In this document: positions 44,401-55,305 of the stretch, one piece after another
How positions within the stretch are numbered: the stretch's first letter is position 1
How the letters are laid out: every line of letters starts with the position of its first letter
Assembly (NCBI RefSeq): GCF_008831285.2
Contig: NC_045143.1
Coordinates: 5,527,503 to 5,591,502 of the forward strand
DNA length: 64,000 bases
Direction of reading: 5' to 3'
DNA from: Nymphaea colorata
Taxonomy: Eukaryota > Streptophyta > Magnoliopsida > Nymphaeales > Nymphaeaceae
The notes under the pieces: model-generated
The model's database searches: none
What the model saw: only the letters and a program-made list of their open reading frames with translations
What the model was told of the DNA's origin: nothing
Made by a program: the position numbers and the translations under genes

Positions 44401-45640
44401 CTCCCCATACAATTCATCCTTTGATCCACATATGGCTACTTCTGACTTGATCTCAGCAGCCCCCTTCTCACAAAGCAAAGTAATTTCATCCATTCTCAAC
44501 AGTGTCAGACTACATGGGAGAATTTGTAGATCATTTTCACCAGACAAGGGGCTTGTGCTTTGTGGATTAGTTTGATAGCACTTGGACATGATCAAGCATT
44601 CATCAAATTTATCACGCCAAGTTTCTGGGGTAATCTTCCTAACGCAGAAAGCTAAGTAGGCCAAAAGCAACATGTTTGACTGCCAGATTATGAGAACGAG
44701 CAGCAATTTCTACAACCTTTATCAAATCAACCACAATAGACTGATCCAGAGATGGTAGAGAAAAGCGGAAAATCTGTCAAGTAACAATGAAATTTTCAGT
44801 ATATAGCGAAAGGATAATTATTATTTTTTTCTCCTAATGTGTATGTAAGGAAGGTATGAGAGTGAGTGAGCTGAACATGCATACACACAGACAGATGGAG
44901 CTCAGGAGGAGGGGAGAGAGTAACCTTGCGCAAAACTCTCATGGCCTCACATCGCAAATTCACAGGACTATCAGACTTCTCTAAAAGTCCAAGAAGAGCT
45001 CTCAATGCATTCTCATGAACAGGAATACATGAAATTGCTTTTGGTGAAAGAAGCCAAAAACATTTCAATGCTGTTATATGTGAATCGGATGGCAGATCAA
45101 TCCTCAGAAATGAAAGGAGCAAATCCATCTGAGGCCAAGGTAAAGAAGAGCACAAATTAATGCCAGAAAAAAGGAATTTTTTTTATGACAACAACAAAGC
45201 ACCTAAAAGAAAATCCACCAAACTCAAGCAGTAGAATACTAGTGGCATATGAATGCTCTAATGACCAAAAAAAGTGTCTGGTAAAAGCCAGCAATAGCAC
45301 TATAAGAAGCACTTTAAGAAAAACCAAAAGTATCCACCTGTCAATATTGATAACCACAATAGCCAGCATAAATAGAAGCAACTACTTGTCTAAAAGGACA
45401 ACATAACGATACAAGCAAAAGAAATAATTAGTCAACCATAGCCTAGTTTCACATACTAGTGTAAAAAATAATGCAGCTCAACTGGTTGCTCACCTGGTCA
45501 GAAAGGAGAACTGATGACTTCGAAGCAAGTTTTTCAAGTGCTAGAAGCATGTCAGCCACAATTTCAGCATTTTGAGAATCCATAGTCAATTTTTTTTCCA
45601 GTCTACCAAGCATAAGATAAAAGTTCTCCAGTCAAAGGAT
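41411..45640 (-). pseudogene. 5'-truncated Integrator subunit 7-like gene
   Basis: Minus-strand exon-like blocks resemble the middle and C-terminal part of the plant ARM-repeat protein EMB1895 (INTS7-like). INTS7 is a scaffold subunit of the nuclear Integrator complex, which cleaves snRNA and other Pol II transcripts. Blocks: about 45,640-45,494 (GRLEKKLTMDSQNAEIVADM), 45128-44925 (HITALKCFWLLSPKA), 44773 to about 44,130, to about 43,830, about 43,540-42,430 (AAIQGAWFATSFIF; YFQRWFLKLRAKTLEYL), and about 41,930-41,411 (DVSAFPVGTYQCGWH). The first two joints have proper GT..AG. Damage: a stop at 44639-44641 with a frame change, another frame change near 44,130, TGA at 42762-42764 inside continuous homology, and a frame change near 42,720. 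The N-terminal half is absent because the copy stops at the inverted-repeat boundary. The family call is from memory and moderate. Confidence 0.55.
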
Positions 45641-46160
45641 GAACAAGTATTCGCTCTTCTTATTAGAACTTCATTCAGAAGCGGTGCATAGCTATCGGTT
45701 GCCCCAGTTGCTGCTGTCTAAAGAATAATCGCAACCTCCAAAAGTTGTAATGACTGCCGTCATTAAATTGAGTAACATGAAGTCATGTAGAACAAAAATT
45801 TTGAGAACGTGAAGTCATGAATGGGATTAAGAACAAAATGTAGGTTCTCAACTGAAGTGCATCTTTGAAATGCCCGCTACCTCACCGTAAAGCCACGGCG
45901 TTCCGGGTGGCGTGCTGGTTCTTCGCCGCATCGCACTTGTCAATCAAGACAAATAACGCGGCGAGACGCGGTTCCTCTTCCTTTGTGTCGGTGCGAGCCG
46001 TGCGGCATCTTCCATCGAATAGGCGGAAAAACTGGTGGTGGTTTATTCCTTCTTTTATATTGGACCGGCATCTTCTGTCGAACCCAAGGTGGAAAAGCTA
46101 GTGCTGGTTTCGGTTGCTATGCCGGGCTCTTGAGGGAGGAGGGAAGCAGAACGGAAGGAG

Positions 46161-47045
46161 ATGTTGCTGAAAGCCCCGCCGCACCAGGTCGCCGGCCACC
46201 AAGCGGCGGAAGGAAATCTCGGACCCCTTGTCGACGGCGCAGGGCGCTTCTTCAAGCCGCTGCAAGACCATGATCGGGGGTCGAAGGAGGTGGGGTTTTA
46301 CCAATCCTTCTGGTCGAACTCCCAGTTGCCACCGAATGTCTATCGATTCTTCCCATCCTTCTACGGTACCCAACTTTTAGAAGCTTCGGATGGTTCCGGT
46401 CCCCGCGAGCACCTTGTCATCAACGACGTCGTCTCATCCCTTTATCGTCCCTCTGTGATTGACGTCAAAATCGGGTCCCGAACGTGGTATCCCGGCGCGT
46501 CGGATGAGTACGTGGACAAATGCGTGGAGAAGGACAGAACTTCCACCAGTTTGAAACTGGGGTTTAGGATTTCTGGGTTGCAGGTGTACCAGACTGAAGA
46601 ACTGGGTTTATGGAAGCCTGGGAGGCGTTGGGTGAAGGCCATTCTCAGTATTGATCAAGTCAGGTCGGTCCTGAGGGCGTTCGTTTCATCGAACGCTTCT
46701 TCGAGTTCGCCGGATTGCACGCATGCACCCGCCATCTTTGGCGGTCCGACCGGAGTTCTGGCGCAGTTGCTGGAATTGAAGCAGTGGTTCGAGAGGCAGA
46801 CGTTCTACCACTTCTACTCGACGTCGGTGCTGTTGATGTATGGCCGGGATGAGGCCGACGGTAGCCGACCGGTGGCGGCTTCTGTGAAGCTCGTGGATTT
46901 CGCGCATGTTGTGGATGGGGAAGGAGTGATTGATCATAACTTCTTGGGAGGATTGTGTTCGTTGATAAAGTTTGTGGAGGATATACTTGAGAGTGTTGAT
47001 GGTAGTGTGGCTTGGACTAGCAAACTTGGGTCTGCAGCAGATTGA
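46161..47045 (+). CDS. IPK2: Inositol polyphosphate multikinase (IPK2/IPMK)
   Basis: An intronless, intact 294-residue kinase, close to the usual plant length of about 300. IPK2 phosphorylates Ins(1,4,5)P3 at the 6 and 3 positions to give Ins(1,3,4,5,6)P5, feeding InsP6 synthesis; plant IPK2 proteins are found in the nucleus and at the plasma membrane. Visible features: N-terminal APPHQVAGH and GPLVDGAGRFFKPLQ; the inositol-binding signature PSVIDVKIG (97-105; Asp-101, Lys-103); TSVLLMY (221-227), equivalent to the SSLL segment; the metal-binding VDF (245-247; Asp-246); and DHNFLGGL (259-266). The ATG at 46161 matches the expected MLK-type start of the family. It sits in the right arm of an inverted duplication; the left arm has a dead antisense copy. 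The region upstream (45,880-46,160) is distinctly GC-richer than its surroundings. Confidence 0.92.
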   Translation: MLLKAPPHQVAGHQAAEGNLGPLVDGAGRFFKPLQDHDRGSKEVGFYQSFWSNSQLPPNVYRFFPSFYGTQLLEASDGSGPREHLVINDVVSSLYRPSVIDVKIGSRTWYPGASDEYVDKCVEKDRTSTSLKLGFRISGLQVYQTEELGLWKPGRRWVKAILSIDQVRSVLRAFVSSNASSSSPDCTHAPAIFGGPTGVLAQLLELKQWFERQTFYHFYSTSVLLMYGRDEADGSRPVAASVKLVDFAHVVDGEGVIDHNFLGGLCSLIKFVEDILESVDGSVAWTSKLGSAAD

Positions 47046-47613
47046 TATACTCAAACGCAGTTAGAATCTGCATTTTAGTGTGATCACAGACTCTTGCTTT
47101 AAGTTGTTACATGCTATCTTTTGAATATTAATATGTAGGAAACTTTCAAGAGTTTGCATGTATGGCGATTCCAGAGGGTGGTTATAATAATCTTCGTGAT
47201 CTTCAAGTTTTCTGTTCACTAGTTGCGACAATGAGAGAGAAAATGTGGCATTTGTCAGATGGGCAGTCATAGTTTGCCTCTCATTGGTTTGTCCATTACT
47301 CCTTGCACCATCTGAAACTGTTTGGTGTACTTCCAATGAAAATTGAAGGGAGGAAGTAAGCCCCTTACTTTTATGCCAACTAAAGCTATTTACAAGAAGA
47401 ACTAGGACGCTCAAATCCGGTAAAAAACACAAACTACTTGAACATAGTCGCTCACAACAATAAGGCTACTCTCGAACACAACTACAGAATCAATCAACAG
47501 ACGGCTAGCCAATCTGACAAAGTCCCGTCTGTGTCTCTGCATAATATCATCAGCTTTCCATCTCTAACAGCGATCTTCTCATTCTTTTAGTTCCAATACA
47601 TTGCTCTGCGCTA

Positions 47614-48640
47614 TCAGCTGCTTTTTAGATGGCCATTTTCTTCTGCCTCCAAGCTGTACCATTTATTCTCCTTATCCATCCTCCGTTGTTCGAGTTGATG
47701 ATTATTCTCTCTCAACAAGCTTGAACGCATTTCGACCTCATCTTCTCCCTCTACAAGCGTAGACCAGCGACGCATTAGATGTCATCAAGCTCACATGCCA
47801 CAGATGTCACGCTGCAGTAGCATTATCTTTAAGCCCATCACTTTCACATGAATGAAGATTTGTCGAGAAGCAACACAGTGTTGCATGGCAGAGCTACCCC
47901 TGTTAAACTGCACGCCATAAAAGCAACACCACAACCTTGAAAGCTGAAGGACATGTAGAAAATAAGAGAGCAGAACCTGTTTTGAAGCACTGGGATACAG
48001 AACAATGTTCAATACTTTCAAGTTTCAACCATCACAAAATGCATATTCTGATGCAAGTACATAGCAAGCTTAGCAATTGGTTATGTTCCAAGTACCAAGT
48101 TGAAACTTAAACCTCAATTTGACAAAAAGCATATTCTCATGCAATGACTTGACAATCTTGACAACCATTGTATGTCCAAGCACATAAGGTGAAGCTTAAA
48201 ACCTCATGCTGCTTGTGTGTTAAATAATGAAATTACTTCTATTTTGGCTTTGTCAATTGCCATATCAATGCCGTGATTTTTACACAAACGTAAGTTCATT
48301 TTTACTTTTGTTAAAGTAGCATAACGGCTACTTATAGCTGCCAAGCAAATCAGAGCCATCTATATCACGTTAAAGAAAATACCAGAACATGTAATCCCTG
48401 TAAAACCTGAAAAAAGAAATTAATAGCAGAAGATTGTTGAATCCAGTAAAAAGTGAAATATCAAGAGGGCAAGATCAGAATCTCGCACGTGTGACAGAAT
48501 TTTTGCACATTCTGCCATTATGGACAATTCTTGCCTCTGCAATGCAGCATCAAATGTTACAAGCAATCTATTCACAAGTTCTTCAACGAAAAGTACAGTC
48601 ATATGTTAAATGCACAAACAAAATGGATTAAGAACGTCAT
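47614..48640 (-). pseudogene. 3' part of an unidentified gene, right-arm copy
   Basis: Counterpart of 38690-39830. The terminal block, 47760 down to the TGA at 47614-47616, reads VEGEDEVEMRSSLLREN then KENKWYSLEAEENGHLKSS and is open here but damaged in the left arm. A second block, 48602-48420, has VEELVNRLL and ALQRQELSIMAECAKIL. The first exon-like block of the left arm is missing. The text looks coiled-coil-like; I cannot name the family. No upstream exons are visible beyond the arm edge, so it is at best a 5'-truncated copy. Confidence 0.3.
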
Positions 48641-49771
48641 TTAATTCACATATTCAAACCCTCTTTTTTGGATATTCATGTTTATACTCATAAGAAATAC
48701 CCACATGCATGCCTCATTCAAAACCCATGCCTCAGTTGCTACTTTCATCCAAATAGTTTTGAGCAGGTAACTATTAAGAAAATTGAATTTTTCTCTTTCT
48801 TAACGAAAACCCATGTCATGGTCCTTTCCCTCACTTCACTTTAGAAAATCAACCTTTGGCCTCTTCTCAGGCAGCTTGACCAGTAGTTGCCAAGACAAAG
48901 ACATGGATTTCGTACAGCAAGATTATTCAGTATATAGGAGAATCATATAAGCAAAAAAATTATACGGTATAACAATACTTTCATTCAATAAAACACACGA
49001 AAGTAAGTAAGTAGTCAGTTAATGAAAAACTAATTATGTATTTACTACAACATAATATCGTATATATTAATGTAAAAAGTACAACGTAGATTTAAAAAGA
49101 AAAAGGATAAGACAATGAACAAAATGCAAGTGATGCAGTGGGGAAGAGGATTTCTCCTCTAACTCACAATCAACTCAGAAATATTAGGTCGACTAGTGAA
49201 GAAGCAATGAAAGTAATGAAATAATGGAGAACAAAAAAACAATAGTTTTCTCAGAAAATCATCAACAAGCCCCAAGAAAGGGATGTGTGGTCCCTTTATA
49301 CCACAACAACACATACTAAATGGATTTATGGATCTAGTAAATGGGTCCAACCTAAATGAAATTTAAAAAGTTGAGATATATCCAATATAAACAAAACTAT
49401 AGGACTATCCGAAATCCAACTGAGTCCTTTACAACTATGATTGCACACATGGATCTAACCGGCACTCCTATGGGGAGTGAGTTCCTGGATATATCTGGCA
49501 AATCCAGATCTACCGGGTCCTTTCGGTCCGGTCTGCAACATAAAGACTAGACAATGAAGTGAAAATAAATTATTTGAGATGTGCTTCCTGCAAGTGAGAA
49601 CCAAGCTTCTCCAAGTTTTCGCCTCTCCAAGGAATTGTCAAGTTCCTGGTTTCCTAAACAAACTTCTTGAGAGGTGAGATGCCCTCGTAGATAGAAGTGT
49701 GCAGTAACTATGGCTACCACAGAGTGGAGCTAGCAAAAATCAGCGGATGGCTCTGCCACCAACCCATGGTG

Positions 49772-50288
49772 AAGTGGCTGGAAATGGAGAGTCATTGGAG
49801 ATTATCCCAAAAGAAGACACATTAGGAGCAAGGATAGAATTTTTGGTACTGCTGGGGCTCTAGTTGCAACAATGAGAGAGAAAAAGTGGCATCTGTAGCC
49901 ATTTGATTAATTCCCACTTGGACGTTTGATGATCAGCGCTTCTCCCCAACAAAAATGACGCCACCTCGCCGGAAGCTGTGGGCGTGGCAAACAAGGATGA
50001 GAAAAGGGCTCCCGACACGAAGAACTGGTGCTAATCTGCGAAGGAATTTGCTTTAGTGAAGGGGGATTGACGTTTTCTTCGACGTCTCTGTATTTGGTCT
50101 TCTTCTTTGTCCTCTTTCTTGGAATTTCTATTCCCAGCAAATACTCTCTTTGTTTTATAGTATTTCATTTCTGCATTATGAAGAATATCGGTAGCCTTCG
50201 TGTTAAGTCCGACACTCTCTGTGTTTTTCTTATATGTGCAGCCGTCTTCTTTGCCTCGTGTCGTCCCTCTCGTTACTTGCGGTGACCC
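49772..50288. other. Junction region and 5' flank of the DAAT-like gene
   Basis: Contains a displaced scrap of the duplicated arm: GTTGCAACAATGAGAGAGAA at about 49,863-49,882 with AAAGTGGCAT following, which matches arm sequence at about 40,170-40,205 and 47,222-47,255. The remainder, to the ATG at 50289, is presumably promoter and leader of the DAAT-like gene. Confidence 0.5.
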
Positions 50289-53200
50289 ATGGATACCCTA
50301 GCAGCTATCTTGTCTCCAAAAATTGGAAACATATCACGGCGGCCGATTCAAACTGGCGGAGAAAATTGCTCTCTTAAGAAGTACCTACCGCATCTTCATT
50401 TAAAGGGTCGAGCTGGTCTTGCAGAGATCCGATGCGCGATTGGTGATTCTTCTCCTAGAGAAGCCATGGCAGGTTTAACATTTCGATCTTGACTGCATGC
50501 TACCTTTTTATTTGTTCTTGTTGTAATAATTGCACCAAATAACTGGAGAAATAACCGCAACAAGAACCAAAACAGTAGCTAATATCAATATGGAATAATG
50601 GAGTCCTCCCAACAGAAAGAAAACTCCACAAAAGAACTGAAAACCCCTTACATTAATGGAGCACTTAACCACAGCATAGTCGAACTGCTTCGACGGTTGC
50701 CCTCCACGGCAGGAACAGGTCTTGATTTCAGGATAGATCCTGAACCAACATGAAACATGCATCCAACAAAACGAAGGAAGACAAACTAGTAAAACCCATT
50801 CAACCATCTTAGAATCTGCCTATTTGACATTAAACAGACTACCATGTTGACCAACAAACATCTCCATAATCATGAAAGGCAAGGATCGGATAGAGACCAT
50901 GCCACACCTCCAAATAGTGCTGTCGTTGCCACTGCGTAGGAGAGTCTCAACTATCCTAAGTTTCATATGATAGGTTTCTCCGGCTCCCAATTATCCAGAC
51001 AAGCTGGATATTGTGGACTGAACTTAAAATCTCATATCTTGCACGTGGTCTGCAGAAATGGCTTATGGTGGAGTAGCACACACCTTACGTAGACCACTTC
51101 GTTAAGTTACACCAGAGATTTGTGGAGCATGATTTTGAAGCATTTATCACCTTTTGCATAGTGGAGCACAAAAGGGTTTAAATCTTCCTTCTTGTCCCAT
51201 TTAATTAGTCACCAGCTCCCTTTGTATGGGTTTGCAGGGTATTCAATAATTTTGAAGATAAATAATTTCTTTATGATATTTAACTTTTACTGGCACAGGC
51301 GTGTAAGAGAGAAGCAGTCATGGAGTATCCAGTCAACACAGTTTTTTAATTATTTTTTTAGTGGTGTCGACTTGAAATGAAGAGGCAATCAAGCTAGCAT
51401 ATATGCATATTTTGATAAAAAATTGATTTGATCGTTTGCTACTTTTGAGTATCTTTCGCTACTTTTGAGTATCTTTCGCTGATACTTAAATGGGTAAGAT
51501 ATGCATATTATGAATGGAGAAACTACTGAACCTCCCACTGTTGGTTGTATTTCTTGCCAGTAGATTTGTGTACCAACGCTCCTGGATACAGTGTTTCCCT
51601 TCTATCAACATCAGAGGTAGTGTTTCTTACATTGGCAATATTTTTCTTCCTTTTCTTGGAAAAAGTTGTTTAGCAGCAACAATGCATGATACTATTTCTT
51701 TTTTTCTCTGTCCAAATTGCCTTCTAGTAACAGTCGGTTTAGACTTAAATTTTCCTTGAAACTTTTCTAGTTTTAAGTTTTTAACCAACCAGAATAGCCC
51801 ACCACACAAGAAGACAAAGTTTGGATCATGTGGATACATTTTGCAATGTCTTTAGTAAAGTGTTTGTGTTAAATGAGATTGTTCTCCAAGTTATGGCTTT
51901 TTTGCGAATTTCCTTCTGAAAAAAAATAAAAGTTTCTAAGATGTAGTGCTTCATGCATGTCCCGTCCACATTAGAACTTAAACTTATACAGCCAGGTTGT
52001 CCTTGTCTATTGTCCTGTACATATACCCTGACTATCTTCATAAATACAAGGGTTTTGGCTCTTTTTTAGGATTATTTCATGTGCATTGCTGTAGAAACTT
52101 GCAGCTTCCACCTTATGTCATGATGCTTTCTTAAGTGGTTGGTTCAGTTAATAATTTTGTTAAACTACTGGCTTTTGTTGGCTCCTAAGGTCCTTGACAG
52201 ATTGAATGAGAATCAGTGGAATAGGCAGTCAAAGCAGCAGTTCTTAGCCATGTATTCCAGTATTTTTGGTGGCATAACTACAGACCCAGCTGTAATGGTA
52301 ATCCCAATGGATGATCACATGGTTCATAGAGGCCACGGTGTTTTTGACACAGCAACTGTAGTTGATGGGTGAGATTATCTTGGGCACTCAGACCTCTTTA
52401 CTAACAATACTTGTTTTGCTTCTCCTGCACAAACAGTAACCTTTGAATTCTCTGTGATTACTGTTTAATATCTCTCGCTGGCATCCTGTTGTATAATGAA
52501 TACTTATTGACTTTGTCTAATATCCATGTGTTTGATGTCCTTCGCTGAGACATGTTTTGTAGCCTTAGCCATCTTTATTGACTTTTCAGTTTCTGTTTGA
52601 ATGCTTTATTCTATTCTACTCAAAGCCACTTCGCGGTATGCTAATCATTCTTGTACATGTTCTCCAATAGCATAATTTACTTGCTCTTGTAGAAACTAGT
52701 TGTTTTTATTTTTGACTTGGCAAGTTGTAAAACTGATTCCTACTCAGACTGCTGTCATGTTTTCAGTGTTCATTTGCATTCCCGGAATAATGTCTCGATC
52801 ATGCTAATACAGTACTACCTAGTAGCGGATGCTGGTTTTTGATGGATTGCAGGTCAAGCATCGCCTATCCATTCCATGAAGCATTCCTAGTGAGAGTCAT
52901 GTTTTGAATAGTAGTCTGCCATCTGTCAGCAGATTTTTCTAGCTTCACAGATCAAGCCTTGTTCTTTATGATTGTGAAAAGTTGTGGTTTGACATCAAAA
53001 TTTGTGAAGTGCATGGAGAACTTGTTTCCCAGTACACAAGCCATGTTAAACCATATTAACTTCAGCAATTAAGATGAGCATCTATGGTTGTCTTGCCTGC
53101 TATGTCATACAGGTACGCCTGTTTTGCCCCTGTACCAGCACTGGTATGGCGGTATGGCACTGGTACGTTTGGATCGGTTTCAGGTTGGAACCGATCCAAA

Positions 53201-55305
53201 ACACAACTTTTTCTTTTGTTTTGAGTTTTTAAGATTGTTTTCATCATGTATTAGGTATGAATTTTGTTTTAAATTTGAGTTTTTGTGGAATTTAGCTTAT
53301 ATATCTGTGCTGTTCATAGATACTTTTTTTGTCGTACCTGCATATCCAAATTTTCTAAAATCGCCGTACCAGTACCCACGTCCCCTTACCTATACCTGTA
53401 CCTATGTGACTTAGCTTGCCTCACATTATATACTTGCTTGTTTTTGTGTGCCTTTGTTTGTCAAAAATTTGGGTCCTTCGATCACATCAATTGTGTCCCT
53501 TTATGTTGCTTGATCTACCAACTTTCTTGAGATCTATAGCTCAAGAAGTGCATGCTCATAACTGTGATGCCAGCATGACCTAAGGTGGATGTGCTGTCTT
53601 ATTTGTTTTCATGTACTTTCCTTTTGTGCTGTACCGTCTTTCTTATGGTTCTAACACTTATTTCCTTCTTGCTATGATCTCTTCTAGCAAGCCAATTTTC
53701 ATCATGGTTTGACATTCTTTTCATGAATATGTTTGTCTAGGTTTCTCTATGAATTAGATTCACATCTTGAACGCTTCCTGAGGTCTGCTAAAATGGCGAG
53801 AATTACATTGCCCTTTGATTTACCAATCATGAGAGCTATACTCATCCAAACTGTCAGTGCTTCTAAATGTAGAAATGGGTCGCTGAGATATTGGCTTTCT
53901 TCAGGACCTGGTGATTTCCTTTTGTCTCCATCTTGTCGTGAAAATCCTTCTCTTTATGCAGTTGTGATCCAAGATCAGTCTTTGCCCAATTATGGAGGTG
54001 TTAAAGTTGTAACATCAACTACACAGATAAAGTCTCCACAATTTGCAACCATGAAAAGTGTAAATTACCTGCCCAATGTTCTGTCAAAGATGGAGGCAGA
54101 GGATCAAGGTGCTTTCGCCTCAATTTGGTTAGACGATGAAGGCTTTGTTGCAGAAGGTCCAAATATGAATGTTGCATTTATCACAGAAGGAAAAGTGCTG
54201 TTGATGCCACGTTTTGATAAAATTCTCTCTGGGTGCACAGCAAAAAGAATTTTAGTTCTTGCAGAAAGGTTGGTAAAAGATGGAAGGCTTAATGGAATTA
54301 AAGTGGGAAATGTTGCAGTTGAAGAGGGGAAGGCTGCCTCAGAAATGATGCTCATCGGCAGTGGTACTCTGGTACGGCCTGTCATACAGTGGGATGAACA
54401 GCTCATAGGCAATGGTAATAATATATTTGTTCTTTCTCATTCATTTGTTTGTTATTTATAATTTTTGTTCTTATCTCTTCGACCTTATTTCAGCAAAGCC
54501 TTTCATTAATGTTAAGCAGAACCGAGAATGAGCTTGGTCTACCTTTCTTTGTCTAGTTCTCCTGTCATTTTCATGGTCAAACTATGTCTTTAACTAATAT
54601 CACCAGATAATGGAGGATCACTTGAAATTGTTAGATCAGGTTAATGTTTGAGTAATTGCAAATGTCAATGACTAGTTTGGTCAAGTAACTAGTGAAAAGC
54701 TTCTGGTACCCCCTAACAGTTTTTTCAGGTAAACTAGGTATGTAATTACTCTGGGTCTATGTCACAAGACTCTCAACTCACATGAAACTCCACGTTTCTC
54801 CTTTTGTGTCCCTTTATGAATCATACTATGAACGTCAGATGCTGTGGTACATCCCTGTATCCACATCCGTATCCATGTGGCATCAAGTTCTCTTAGTAAA
54901 TTGTGGTTATGAACCATACCGTCAGGTTTAAGTACGTCTGGGACTCTGGACTGTTGGCTGCTCTTTTATCTTTGTGGTACTGGCAAAAATCTTTTAATGT
55001 AGGTATGTGGTTCTATTAGTTTTTCAAAGGAAAAAGCATATCAGTTTTTTGCCTCGATGATTAGACTTTCATGTGCCTCCCTTGTCATCTTTCACTGCAG
55101 TAAGCGATTTACTGCCGGTGCACTTATTTGAATGCTTTCTCTGGCCAGAAACATATATTTGCCTTGAATTTTGAAACTCAAGTCCCTTTTTCTGTTTCCT
55201 ACGTGTACAGGGGAAGGAGGGCCTATAGCTTCAGCTCTTTTGGATCTTCTGCTGGATGATATGAAAAATTCCCCTACTTCAATTCGCATACCAGTTCCTT
55301 ATTGA
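50289..55305 (+). CDS. DAAT: Plastid D-amino-acid aminotransferase / ADC lyase-like, 5 exons
   Basis: Exons 50289-50472, 51561-51616, 52190-52368, 53741-54414, 55211-55305. All joints are GT..AG and phases agree, giving 1,188 bases (395 residues plus TGA); Arabidopsis DAAT is about 373. It is a class IV PLP-dependent aminotransferase. The family moves amino groups between D-amino acids and 2-oxoacids, and some members have 4-amino-4-deoxychorismate lyase activity in folate synthesis. Visible features: an N-terminus of about 85 residues that is basic and Ser-rich (plastid targeting inferred); DDHMVHRGHGVFDT (121-134); SLRYWLSSGPGDF; the PLP lysine in MKSVNYLPNVLS (Lys-245); EGPNMNVAF (278-286; Glu-278); LSGCTAKR (302-309); and a VPY C-terminus. 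The 56-base exon 2 was found because only it repairs the frame between exons 1 and 3 and supplies the expected Ser-rich VSLLSTSE. The start at 50289 is the first in-frame Met of exon 1. Confidence 0.9.
53110..53405. repeat. GTACC-rich inverted-ended repeat in DAAT-like intron 3
   Basis: The ends GGTACGCCTGTTTTGCCCCT (about 53,112) and ACCTATACCTGTACC (to about 53,403) form a diverged inverted pair, with further short palindromes (ACTGGTATGGCG, CGCCGTACCAGTAC) just inside. This looks like a non-autonomous transposon, but the class and target duplication are not determined. Confidence 0.4.

Larger units (their letters stand above)
45688..49771 (-). repeat. Right arm of large inverted duplication
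   Basis: Reverse complement of 36842-41160. This arm carries the complete IPK2 gene and lacks two left-only segments (the 0.47 kb one with the MITE-like insertion, and the 0.3 kb exon-bearing one). Because the intact gene is here, the missing IPK2 start in the left arm is a deletion there, not an insertion here. About 500 bases separate the outer edge from the DAAT-like gene. Confidence 0.9.

Noticed and set aside
45865-46273. Two overlapping open frames over the IPK2 leader and start
   Set aside because: They overlap the GC-rich IPK2 leader and run into the IPK2 gene in other frames. Their products are low-complexity and resemble nothing.
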